NCBI GenBank assembly: GCA_020027305.1
Contig: JAHRAM010000120.1
Coordinates: 1-8,219 of the forward strand
Reading direction: 5' to 3'
Length of the DNA stretch: 8,219 bases
DNA from: Acidimicrobiia bacterium
GTDB taxonomy: Bacteria > Actinomycetota > Acidimicrobiia > Acidimicrobiales > Hopanoidiivorantaceae
Below the pieces are notes generated by a model. The model saw only the letters and a program-made list of their open reading frames with translations. It ran no database searches and was not told the DNA's origin. Made by a program: the position numbers and the translations under genes. Below, in pieces: positions 1 to 5,299 of this stretch; the stretch's first letter is position 1, and the number at the start of each line of letters is the position of its first letter.

Positions 1-17
1 AACTTGTGAGTTTTCAC
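1..17 (-). CDS. possible start of next operon gene, cut by the window edge
   Basis: A GTG codon (17-15) overlaps the TGA stop (16-14) of the TgpA-like gene in a GTGA arrangement typical of coupled actinobacterial genes. Only five codons are visible (M-K-T-H-K), so nothing can be said from the protein itself. From context I infer that it could encode the missing extracytoplasmic transglutaminase part of a split TgpA-type protein, because MoxR-DUF58-TgpA is a common gene order. It could equally be an unrelated gene, or the visible stop could be a frameshift within one longer gene. Confidence 0.3.
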
Positions 18-20
18 AAG
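3..20 (-). repeat. perfect 7-bp hairpin over the stop/start overlap
   Basis: CTTGTGA (3-9) and TCACAAG (14-20) are perfect reverse complements separated by four bases. In the minus-strand mRNA the stem would enclose the UGA stop of the TgpA-like gene and the overlapping GUG. Only two U residues are visible after it before the window ends, so it cannot be called a terminator. It could affect re-initiation at the GUG, or be chance. Confidence 0.45.
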
Positions 21-595
21 CTCGCACTGAGAAATAAAACAAATAGAGAAGTTGCTCCAGCCATCAAAACAACCATTGCAATACTTCGCAGTATTGGGCC
101 CAAAATAAGAAACATTATAAAAATTGCATATTGTGGAAATAGTGACTCAAAGGGGCGTCTATTTTTAAAGGCGGCATAGCTTGAGAGAGGAATAGCAACT
201 ATTACTGCTATTGAAAATAGTGTAAAGGTTTCTCTTCCGCCGTTTATAGGTAGCCCATCATCAATGATTAATCGAATACCGTTGCTGACTTCCTCTAGCA
301 GTTTAGATACTCCAGTTCGTGTTGGTAGCCCTGCTACCAGTGTTTCGGGCAGGGCAATGTATATTTGAATTGCAAGGCCAAATAAAAATGCGAGGCTATG
401 GCTGATTCCTTTCTTGACACCCAAATGGTTCATAAGTATCAAAAACAAGCACAAAAGTAGCGTTAGTAGAAGTAGGTTGCCAAAATGTGAGCCATCTGAA
501 AACGAACGGAGAGAAGCTGTTACTGTAACAAGCGACAAACCGAGAAAAGAAAGCTCAACAATAAATTCGCGGATTGGGTTTACTGGTTTTTGCAT
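14..595 (-). CDS. TgpA-type transglutaminase N-terminal membrane domain protein (short)
   Basis: A 193-residue integral membrane protein. Hydrophobic segments lie near residues 11-29, 39-58, 66-84, 122-143 and 155-190, the last probably two helices. Residues 103-166 (SNGIRLI...DDGLP, then a helix, then an AFKNRRPFESLFP loop and another helix) follow the pattern of actinobacterial DUF3488/TgpA N-terminal domains, where a short soluble loop ending in Pro precedes a helix and an R-R-P loop. In those proteins, usually several hundred residues long, this part anchors an extracytoplasmic transglutaminase-like domain. Here the frame ends right after the last helix, so the catalytic part is absent from this ORF. 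It is the third gene after moxR and the DUF58 gene, starting 10 bases past the DUF58 stop; only an A-rich tract precedes the ATG, so coupling is likely. The domain call is from memory of the family, and the short length may be a true split or a frameshift. Confidence 0.7.
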   Translation of the reverse strand: MQKPVNPIREFIVELSFLGLSLVTVTASLRSFSDGSHFGNLLLLTLLLCLFLILMNHLGVKKGISHSLAFLFGLAIQIYIALPETLVAGLPTRTGVSKLLEEVSNGIRLIIDDGLPINGGRETFTLFSIAVIVAIPLSSYAAFKNRRPFESLFPQYAIFIMFLILGPILRSIAMVVLMAGATSLFVLFLSASL

Positions 596-605
596 TTTTA
601 TAATG

Positions 606-1739
606 TCATAGATTAGCTAACACTGTTTCAAGTGGCCTATCTTTTGGTATTGAAACAGATGAGTAGCTCATGGGTAGCTCATTTGAAAAATAGAAAAAGC
701 GAATATTGGAAGTAGAAAATTTATTCTCTGCTAGTTGGATTTTGTCTGTTTCGCTTAAATCTCCAAGAAGCACTAAGGCTATGTGGGCATTTGGACGTTT
801 TAAAAATCCATAGGTTTTGTTTGTTAGAAGTTCAGCCCTTTCATCTGCTTGATTTAAAAGGCATAGAAAATCCATTATTTCGTATCCATTAGTAAAAGCT
901 GTTTGTCCATCTGCTGTTTGAATAAAGACACTTCCACCCATCTGCTCAACTGAGCTAGCCATACTGGCTGCCACTGAAACCATTCTCTCAAAGGCTTCTT
1001 TTGAAACTTCTGATTGGTTGTCTATAAAGGGTCGATTGTCTATAAAAATTGAAATAGATAGCTGCTCACCTTCTAGGGATTCATATTGTTTCAATTTCAG
1101 GGTGCCAGTTCGAGAAGAAGATTTCCAGTGAATATCCTTTGTGTCGGCACCTGGCTCGTAGTCTCTCAGTGTGTAAAATTCCTTTTCTTGGCTAAAGCCC
1201 CTTGAGCTTTTTCCAAATTCAGTTATATTTGTAAATAGAGAAACTGGTAAAACCACTGGATGAACTAAAAGCGTTGCCTCTGCTTTGGTTTTTTTGGTGC
1301 TGTTTACAAGACCAAATGGGTCGCTTGCGATTAAGGTGAGGGGCCCCAACCTAAGCGGCCCGCGTTCTTGAGTTTCTATTTTGTATGCAATTGTGTTTTC
1401 AGTAATGGCTTCTGCATCTTCTAGTATCCCATCTCGAAGTGATGTTTGAATTGGAAAGCCAAAATCCTTTCTAGGTTTTTGAAATGTGACGGTCAAGGTA
1501 GCTGTCTTAAAGCAGGGAACTCTTATAGGGTTGACTGCACAACTAGCAGAAATTTTTGAAAGATACCACTTGCTGAAAAACGCCAGCATAGGCAATATGA
1601 TTGCACATATAGAAAGGATGGTTATTTCAAATAGACCGAATACCCTTCCTAGGGTAAGCCCAAGAGCTGAAAAAATTAATGCCCCCCACCCACGGGCAGT
1701 GAGTCGGCTACCTACCCGTTCTTTAGTTGTTGACTCCAT
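606..1739 (-). CDS. DUF58 domain protein (MoxR partner)
   Basis: A 377-residue membrane-anchored DUF58 protein. Two hydrophobic helices (about residues 18-36 and 38-56) follow a basic N-terminus. A beta-rich stretch ends in the family pattern RGPLRLGPLTLIASDPFGL (127-144 region). The DUF58 signature is clear at 191-219: LRDYEPGADTKDIHW, then K-S-S-S-R and L-K-L-K-Q-Y, followed by the SISIFIDN strand (about 228-235) of a von Willebrand A-like fold. Members nearly always sit beside a MoxR ATPase and are thought to work with it at the membrane; the exact substrate is unknown. The ATG lies one base after the moxR TAG, without a strong ribosome binding site, so translational coupling is likely. 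The length is usual for the family and no broken motif was seen. Confidence 0.92.
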   Translation of the reverse strand: MESTTKERVGSRLTARGWGALIFSALGLTLGRVFGLFEITILSICAIILPMLAFFSKWYLSKISASCAVNPIRVPCFKTATLTVTFQKPRKDFGFPIQTSLRDGILEDAEAITENTIAYKIETQERGPLRLGPLTLIASDPFGLVNSTKKTKAEATLLVHPVVLPVSLFTNITEFGKSSRGFSQEKEFYTLRDYEPGADTKDIHWKSSSRTGTLKLKQYESLEGEQLSISIFIDNRPFIDNQSEVSKEAFERMVSVAASMASSVEQMGGSVFIQTADGQTAFTNGYEIMDFLCLLNQADERAELLTNKTYGFLKRPNAHIALVLLGDLSETDKIQLAENKFSTSNIRFFYFSNELPMSYSSVSIPKDRPLETVLANL

Positions 1740-1740
1740 T

Positions 1741-2682
1741 CTATGTTTTGTTAGTGATTAGTGGGGTAGGAACTGTTTGTAAAATCTCATCTAAAATCTG
1801 GGTGCTGGTCATTGCTTCTGTATCTACTGGATAGATGCGATGGGCGATGCTTGATTTTACTAGTGGTTTAATGTCTTCAGGCGTTACAAAGTCTCTTCCG
1901 CTTACACAAGCATGGGTTTGTGAAATTCTCTGTAAATCTAAAGTCGCCCTAGGAGATATTCCCTGTGAAATATTTGGATGGTTTCTTGTGGCGTTTGCAA
2001 TGTCGACTAAATATTGGCGAATAGGCTCAGCTACAAAAACTTCAGCTGTTGATTTCATGGCAGTTATAATGGAGTCTAAATCAACCACTGATTTCAAGGT
2101 TTCTAGTTGATTGTCTTGTTGGTGGGTGCTTAACATCTCAACTTCACTTGTTGCATCGGGGTATCCCATATCAACCACAGATAAAAATCTATCTAGCTGG
2201 CTTTCAAGTAGTGGGTATGTACCATGAGCCTCAATTGGGTTCTGGGTAGCGATAACCATAAATGGTTTGGGCAGGGAATAGGTTTTTTTGTCGATGGTGA
2301 TTTGTGCCTCTGCCATTGCTTCAAGTAGAGCTGATTGAGTTTTAGGGGAAGTTCTATTAATTTCATCTGCCAAAACAAGGTTGGCAAAGATAGGCCCATG
2401 ATGAAATTCAAATTCCCCTTCTGAAGGCTTCCAAACCGAAACCCCTAAGAGGTCAGATGGAAGAAGGTCGGGGGTGAACTGGATTCTTGAAAACTCTGAG
2501 TCAATTGAGCGAGCCAGCGATTTTGCCAGCATGGTCTTTCCTAGTCCAGGGGAGTCATCAATCAATATGTGCCCTTGAGACAAAAAGCAAATTAATACCT
2601 GATTAACGACATGACGTTTACCTTTAACAACTTTTTCCATATTTGATGCTATGGATTCAAAAATTTCAGGGACTTGTGACAA
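1741..2682 (-). CDS. MoxR-family AAA+ ATPase
   Basis: A 313-residue cytoplasmic AAA+ ATPase of the MoxR family, proposed to act as a chaperone for membrane or secreted complexes. Walker A is DSPGLGKT (43-50); Asp at its first position is common in actinobacterial MoxR. Walker B is LVLADEIN (102-109), followed by R-T-S-P-K-T-Q-S-A-L-L-E-A-M. Sensor 1 is in ATQNPIE (145-151, Asn148), an arginine-finger candidate is R165 in LDRF, and sensor 2 is GISPRATLDL (241-250). The length matches the family. The start is TTG at 2682, supported by AAAGGA six bases upstream; the next ATG (residue 15) would remove conserved N-terminal helix residues. It is the first gene of the moxR-DUF58-TgpA-like operon and lies downstream of the repeat-rich intergenic region. 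Confidence 0.95.
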   Translation of the reverse strand: MSQVPEIFESIASNMEKVVKGKRHVVNQVLICFLSQGHILIDDSPGLGKTMLAKSLARSIDSEFSRIQFTPDLLPSDLLGVSVWKPSEGEFEFHHGPIFANLVLADEINRTSPKTQSALLEAMAEAQITIDKKTYSLPKPFMVIATQNPIEAHGTYPLLESQLDRFLSVVDMGYPDATSEVEMLSTHQQDNQLETLKSVVDLDSIITAMKSTAEVFVAEPIRQYLVDIANATRNHPNISQGISPRATLDLQRISQTHACVSGRDFVTPEDIKPLVKSSIAHRIYPVDTEAMTSTQILDEILQTVPTPLITNKT

Positions 2683-2688
2683 AATAAT

Positions 2689-2694
2689 TCCTTT
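2689..2694 (-). promoter_or_regulatory. moxR ribosome binding site, supports a TTG start
   Basis: On the minus strand AAAGGA lies six bases before TTG at 2682. It is the only good Shine-Dalgarno match near the beginning of the gene and decides for the TTG rather than the ATG at residue 15. Confidence 0.7.
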
Positions 2695-2714
2695 CTATTG
2701 CTTTGCTTAGCCTA

Positions 2715-2778
2715 TTTCTGTTTACTTCTTTTTCTGTTTATCTCTATTTCTGTTTATTTCTATCTATCTTTATTTATC
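2715..2778. repeat. 16-bp tandem repeat, three copies plus a degenerate fourth
   Basis: TTTCTGTTTA recurs exactly at 2715, 2731 and 2747, giving a 16-bp period. The units are 2715-2730, 2731-2746 and 2747-2762 with consensus TTTCTGTTTAYYTCTW. The next 16 bases (2763-2778) match the third unit at 11 of 16 positions. The period is not a multiple of three, which argues against a coding repeat. The array starts about 32 bases upstream of the moxR TTG, in its leader or promoter. Confidence 0.85.
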
Positions 2779-2820
2779 GGTGTGATTTGTTTTGGCTCGG
2801 TCTTGCTTTACTATGTTTGC

Positions 2821-2839
2821 CTCTCTATGTCTCTCTATG
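2821..2839. repeat. short tandem repeat CTCTCTATG, 10-bp period
   Basis: CTCTCTATG occurs at 2821-2829 and again at 2831-2839, separated by one T. It lies in the same pyrimidine-rich tract as the 16-bp array and may reflect the same slippage-prone composition. Confidence 0.6.
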
Positions 2840-2983
2840 CCTTTAGCTCCATATTATTATTTTTTATTATTTTTATCTGAGTTTTTGAAACACAGAATTC
2901 TTACAATTATGTCTATTCTACTATATGCCCACTAAATAGTGGCTCAGTAGTAAAATTGTTAATAAATTCAACCAGAAAAGCAA

Positions 2984-3322
2984 ATGCCAGCAAAGCACCG
3001 ACAAAGAATTGATGAGCCAAGAAAGCCAGACCCGTTTCCAGGGTGGCAGGTTCGTTTTGTGTGGGCAATTTTAATTCGTCCATATATGTGGGTGTCATTT
3101 GTGATTCAAATGCTTCGACTTATTCCACGTCCAACTTATATTAGTAATCGCATCAAAACACTTTTTAACAAAAAGAAATATGAGAAAAAGATACAGAGTA
3201 GTTTGGGCGACTATTTGAAGATGCGTGCTGAGATTTCACATGGAAACCCTGATGAGCCAAATCGAGCTAGTGACATAATGGAATGGCTGTTTTGGTGCAG
3301 AAAGCAACAGAAACTTTTGTAG
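2984..3322 (+). CDS. hypothetical basic protein, 112 residues
   Basis: I do not recognise this protein with certainty. It starts with a Lys/Arg/Pro-rich stretch (residues 1-20, ending PDPFPGW). A moderately hydrophobic aromatic segment follows (22-48, with WAILIRPYMWVSFVIQ), which could be one membrane-associated or amphipathic helix. Then come a strongly basic region (56-72, KKKYEKK) and a C-terminal part with Y-L-K-M-R and W-L-F-W-C-R-K (77-107). The last pattern resembles small uncharacterised actinobacterial proteins with a GD.L.YL.xR...GNP...D...WL.W.R layout, from memory only. The ATG has only a weak purine-rich tract upstream (AGAAAAG). A minus-strand frame over its 5' end (2913-3098) is shorter and less protein-like. 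A 79-base gap without a clear terminator separates it from the HNH gene. Confidence 0.65.
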   Translation: MPAKHRQRIDEPRKPDPFPGWQVRFVWAILIRPYMWVSFVIQMLRLIPRPTYISNRIKTLFNKKKYEKKIQSSLGDYLKMRAEISHGNPDEPNRASDIMEWLFWCRKQQKLL

Positions 3323-3401
3323 CAAAAATAAAAAAATCGTCACCGTGCCTGAAAATTGTGCTAAAAATCAAAATAGTGCTTCAAATGGAAGTTAACAAGA
3401 A

Positions 3402-3902
3402 ATGTCAAGTGCATTAGTTTTAAATATCACAGAAGATCCGCTGAGCGTGGTTGCCGCCAAACGTGCTGCCATTTTAGTAATGGAGGGTAAAGCAGATGTT
3501 GTATGCCCTAGCGACCTAAAGCTCAACTCTGAACACCTAAGCATAGATGTCCCTTCAATCATTCGTTTAAAATATTATGTGCGGATTTCCTATGAACGCC
3601 CTAGAACAATTTCTCGCAGGAGCATTTTTGCAAGAGATGGGCATAGGTGCCAGTATTGTGGTGATAGGGCAGACAGCATTGACCATATAGTGCCAAAGAG
3701 CAAAGGGGGCAAACATGTTTGGGAAAATGTGGTGGCAGCTTGTAAGTCTTGCAATTCAAAAAAGCAAGACTATATGTTAAAAGAGACCTCTCTCAAGTTG
3801 ATGTGCCAACCAAAAACCCCAGGTATCTTCACTAGGCTTTTACTAAGTGGAAGAGAAGCCCCTGACCATTGGCAGCCCTACTTAAAAAATGGGGTTGCTT
3901 AA
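3402..3902 (+). CDS. HNH endonuclease family protein, actinobacterial type
   Basis: A 166-residue protein with an N-terminal region of about 60 residues typical of a conserved actinobacterial HNH family (VLNITEDPLSVVAAKRAAILVMEGKADVV, then PSIIRLKYYVRISYE). The HNH/zinc module is complete: C83-x-x-C86 in RCQYC, D94-H95 in SIDHIVPKSKGG, W107-E-N109 in VWENVV, and C114-x-x-C117-N118 followed by K120. H95 and N109 are the likely catalytic positions and the four cysteines a structural zinc site. The C-terminal HWQPYL is also family-like. Nuclease activity is expected from the fold, but target and role are unknown; it need not be a restriction or mobile enzyme, because the family occurs as a housekeeping-like chromosomal gene. 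ATG 3402 has a GGAAG tract ten bases upstream. The lipoate-ligase-like gene follows after 22 bases and is probably co-transcribed. Confidence 0.9.
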   Translation: MSSALVLNITEDPLSVVAAKRAAILVMEGKADVVCPSDLKLNSEHLSIDVPSIIRLKYYVRISYERPRTISRRSIFARDGHRCQYCGDRADSIDHIVPKSKGGKHVWENVVAACKSCNSKKQDYMLKETSLKLMCQPKTPGIFTRLLLSGREAPDHWQPYLKNGVA

Positions 3903-3924
3903 ATTTTTTGTTTAAGTATTTGTT

Positions 3925-4740
3925 TTGAGTCAAGGCAACTCCTTTTCTTACAAAGACTCAAAGAGCAAAAATGGCTGGAGCTTTAATGAGCTAGCGCAAG
4001 AAGCTGTTGAGCATCATCGGCAGCCATATCCTACTGGCAGGCGAGAAGTTTTTGTTGTCTCAACTACTCGCCCTGCAATTGTTTTAGGTAGCTCTCAGTT
4101 AAAAGGCTTGCCTACAAAAGATTTAATCACACAAGATTTGCCAGATGGAACAGATGTAGTTGTTAGAAAAAGCGGTGGGGGATTGGTTTATCTACATCCC
4201 AATCATTTTGTTTGGATAGATGTTTGTATTCCAGCAGACGACCCTCTTTTTCTAGAAGACATTTCAAAATCAGCGAGATGGTTAGGTGATGTTTGGTGCG
4301 AAGTTTTTTCCTCCCTTGGCATTTTGGCAGAAGTTTATAATGGGACTTATATACGAGGTGTAAGCAGTGGATTCAAAAACTCAAAAAGCAAATTAGCAAA
4401 TCCAAAGAACGAATTAGAAATATGTTTTTTATCGCGTGCATCTGGTGAGGTCATTACAAAAAACCAACCTGCTTCTCTAGATAAAAAACTAGTTGGAATA
4501 TCTCAGCGGCGAACAAAGAGGGGGGTATGGTTTCAGACATTTTTACATCTTGAATGGCGCCCCGAATTGTTTTTGCCTTATTTGACACCTTATATATATA
4601 TGTCAAAAGAAGACCAAGAGAAGTGTTTGGAAGAGTTAAGATTTCAGGTTGCTTCTATTTCTAACATCCACAATGGTGATTTCAACAGTAACAGAGAAAA
4701 AATAATTCAAACTTTTTTCTCAAAAATAAGCCAAATTTAG
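3925..4740 (+). CDS. lipoate/biotin protein ligase-fold protein (LplA-like)
   Basis: A 271-residue protein of the biotin/lipoate ligase and transferase superfamily, expected to activate or transfer a lipoyl/octanoyl-type group onto a lysine of a carrier protein in the cytoplasm. Visible motifs: STTRPAIVLGSSQ (46-58); the ligand-loop motif VVVRKSGGGLVYL (78-90) followed by FVWIDVCIP (95-103); the RWLGDVW helix (118-124); and KLVGISQRR (188-196), whose K188 fits the conserved lysine of the family. The segment at about 145-165 is Ser/Lys/Asn-rich and looks like a variable loop. The start is uncertain: an in-frame TAA lies at 3913-3915 and TTG 3925 is the first usable start, without a clear ribosome binding site. 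Substrate specificity cannot be read from sequence. It follows the HNH gene and ends in a hairpin before the mraZ promoter. Confidence 0.85.
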   Translation: MSQGNSFSYKDSKSKNGWSFNELAQEAVEHHRQPYPTGRREVFVVSTTRPAIVLGSSQLKGLPTKDLITQDLPDGTDVVVRKSGGGLVYLHPNHFVWIDVCIPADDPLFLEDISKSARWLGDVWCEVFSSLGILAEVYNGTYIRGVSSGFKNSKSKLANPKNELEICFLSRASGEVITKNQPASLDKKLVGISQRRTKRGVWFQTFLHLEWRPELFLPYLTPYIYMSKEDQEKCLEELRFQVASISNIHNGDFNSNREKIIQTFFSKISQI

Positions 4741-4759
4741 GCTTATTTCCAAGTTTTTC
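4724..4759 (+). terminator. intrinsic terminator-like hairpin at the end of the LplA-like gene
   Basis: AAATAAGCC (4724-4732) pairs perfectly with GGCTTATTT (4740-4748) across a 7-base loop (4733-4739). The TAG stop (4738-4740) lies in the loop and first stem base. A T-rich tail follows (CCAAGTTTTTCT, 4749-4760). The stem is 9 bp but AT-rich and the T run is interrupted, so strength is uncertain. It is well placed to separate the HNH/LplA unit from the dcw cluster. Confidence 0.6.
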
Positions 4760-4780
4760 TCTAATTTTCCCAAGAAGTGC

Positions 4781-4809
4781 TTGCAAAATGGTGAAAAGTG
4801 GGCTAATAT
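4781..4809 (+). promoter_or_regulatory. probable mraZ/dcw promoter
   Basis: TTGCAA (4781-4786, four of six matches to the -35 consensus) and TAATAT (4804-4809, a TANNNT-type -10) are separated by exactly 17 bp. A start site near 4816 would give a leader of about 45 bases before the mraZ ATG. The pairing with the MraZ boxes, which cover the spacer, the -10 end and the start region, strengthens the call. Confidence 0.6.
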
Positions 4810-4823
4810 GGGAACTTGTGGAA
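4789..4823 (+). promoter_or_regulatory. MraZ operator: four TGGNN boxes at 10-bp spacing
   Basis: TGGTG (4789), TGGGC (4799), TGGGA (4809) and TGGAA (4819) start exactly 10 bp apart, so all four face the same side of the helix with 5-bp gaps. MraZ proteins are known to bind direct TGGGN-type repeats of this spacing upstream of their own gene and to repress the dcw cluster. The two central boxes are perfect and the outer two degenerate. They overlap the proposed promoter. Confidence 0.8.
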
Positions 4824-4862
4824 GCACTAAAAATAAATGACAATTAAAAAGAGCAATTAGAA

Positions 4863-5285
4863 ATGGCAATGGATTTTCTTGTTGGAACACACGAACGAAG
4901 CGTCGACGACAAAGGGCGTCTTTCTCTGCCAGTTGCCTTTCGAGAAAAGCTAGGTCTTACCTGCTTTGTCTCTCAACTGCCAGGAAGCAAGTGCGTTGGC
5001 ATTTGGACGGTAGATGAATTTCATTCCACAATAAAAAGACTTAGGTCGTTTGCAGAAAGTGAAGAAGAGGGGCAGAACCAACTTCGCCAATTTGCAGCAT
5101 CAGCTCATGAAGTAAAACAAGATAGAAGCGGGCGAATAATGATTCCACCCCAGCAAAGAGAAGCAGCAGAGTTGGGTAAAGAAGTTTTAGTTTGCGGTGC
5201 AGCGACCAGAGTTGAAATTTGGAGTCAGAGGAATTGGGAACAAATTGTTAGCTCATCTGAACAGAGCAAGGAGACTTGGCTTTAA
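4863..5285 (+). CDS. mraZ: transcriptional regulator MraZ
   Basis: A 140-residue DNA-binding regulator of the dcw cluster with two SpoVT-AbrB-like halves. The first carries FLVGTHERSVDDKGRLSLP (5-23, D-x-x-G-R at 15-19). The second carries HEVKQDRSGRIMIPP (82-96, D-x-x-G-R at 87-91) followed by VLVCGAATRVEIWSQRNWE. Both DxxGR motifs are intact. The family forms multimeric rings that bind direct repeats in the cluster's own promoter, which fits the boxes at 4789-4823. The start ATG at 4863 is preferred over the in-frame ATG at 4869 because the AAAAAGAG tract (4846-4853) then lies nine bases upstream. The 3' end carries the AAGGAG that may serve rsmH. Confidence 0.96.
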   Translation: MAMDFLVGTHERSVDDKGRLSLPVAFREKLGLTCFVSQLPGSKCVGIWTVDEFHSTIKRLRSFAESEEEGQNQLRQFAASAHEVKQDRSGRIMIPPQQREAAELGKEVLVCGAATRVEIWSQRNWEQIVSSSEQSKETWL

Positions 5286-5299
5286 ACACATTGATAAAA

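Larger units (their letters stand above)
2683..2983. other. divergent intergenic region, non-coding, pyrimidine-biased
   Basis: About 300 bases separate the divergent moxR and 2984 genes. From roughly 2697 to 2880 the plus strand is mostly T and C, so a moxR leader transcript would be A/G-rich and probably unstructured. It contains the 16-bp tandem repeat (2715-2778) and a 10-bp repeat (2821-2839). From 2881 the bias ends. A weak 5-bp inverted repeat CCACT/AGTGG (2929-2942) and TANNNT-like boxes (TACAAT 2902-2907, TACTAT 2919-2924) are present, but no convincing -35/-10 pair at 16-18 bp spacing was found. Promoters for both flanking genes probably lie here, but I cannot place them. Confidence 0.6.
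4776..4828. repeat. 7-bp inverted repeat flanking the MraZ operator
   Basis: AGTGCTT (4776-4782) and AAGCACT (4822-4828) are perfect reverse complements bracketing the four boxes, with 39 bases between. The left arm overlaps the first two bases of the proposed -35 and the right arm overlaps the last box. A 7-bp match in such an interval could be chance. Confidence 0.4.

Noticed and set aside
1486..2110. Plus-strand open frames opposite the DUF58 and moxR genes (1486-1761 and 1835-2110)
   Set aside because: They are antisense to strongly motif-bearing genes and have no recognisable protein features.
2698..2880. Plus-strand open frame for a 60-residue Phe/Leu/Tyr/Ser-rich hydrophobic peptide
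   Set aside because: It simply translates the pyrimidine-rich tract. The 16-bp repeat does not keep frame, the start is TTG, and no ribosome binding site precedes it.
2885..2913. Promoter for the 2984 gene using TTGAAA (2885-2890) and TACAAT (2902-2907)
   Set aside because: Spacing is only 11 bp, too short for a normal sigma-70-type promoter, and no better partner for either box was found.
2913..3098. Minus-strand open frame of 61 codons with a hydrophobic middle
   Set aside because: It overlaps the 5' end of the more convincing plus-strand gene at 2984 and shows no family motif or good start signal.
3402..3902. HNH gene as a sign of a homing endonuclease, restriction system or mobile element
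   Set aside because: Its N-terminal region matches a conserved actinobacterial chromosomal family, and no methylase, integrase, intron or terminal repeats are nearby.
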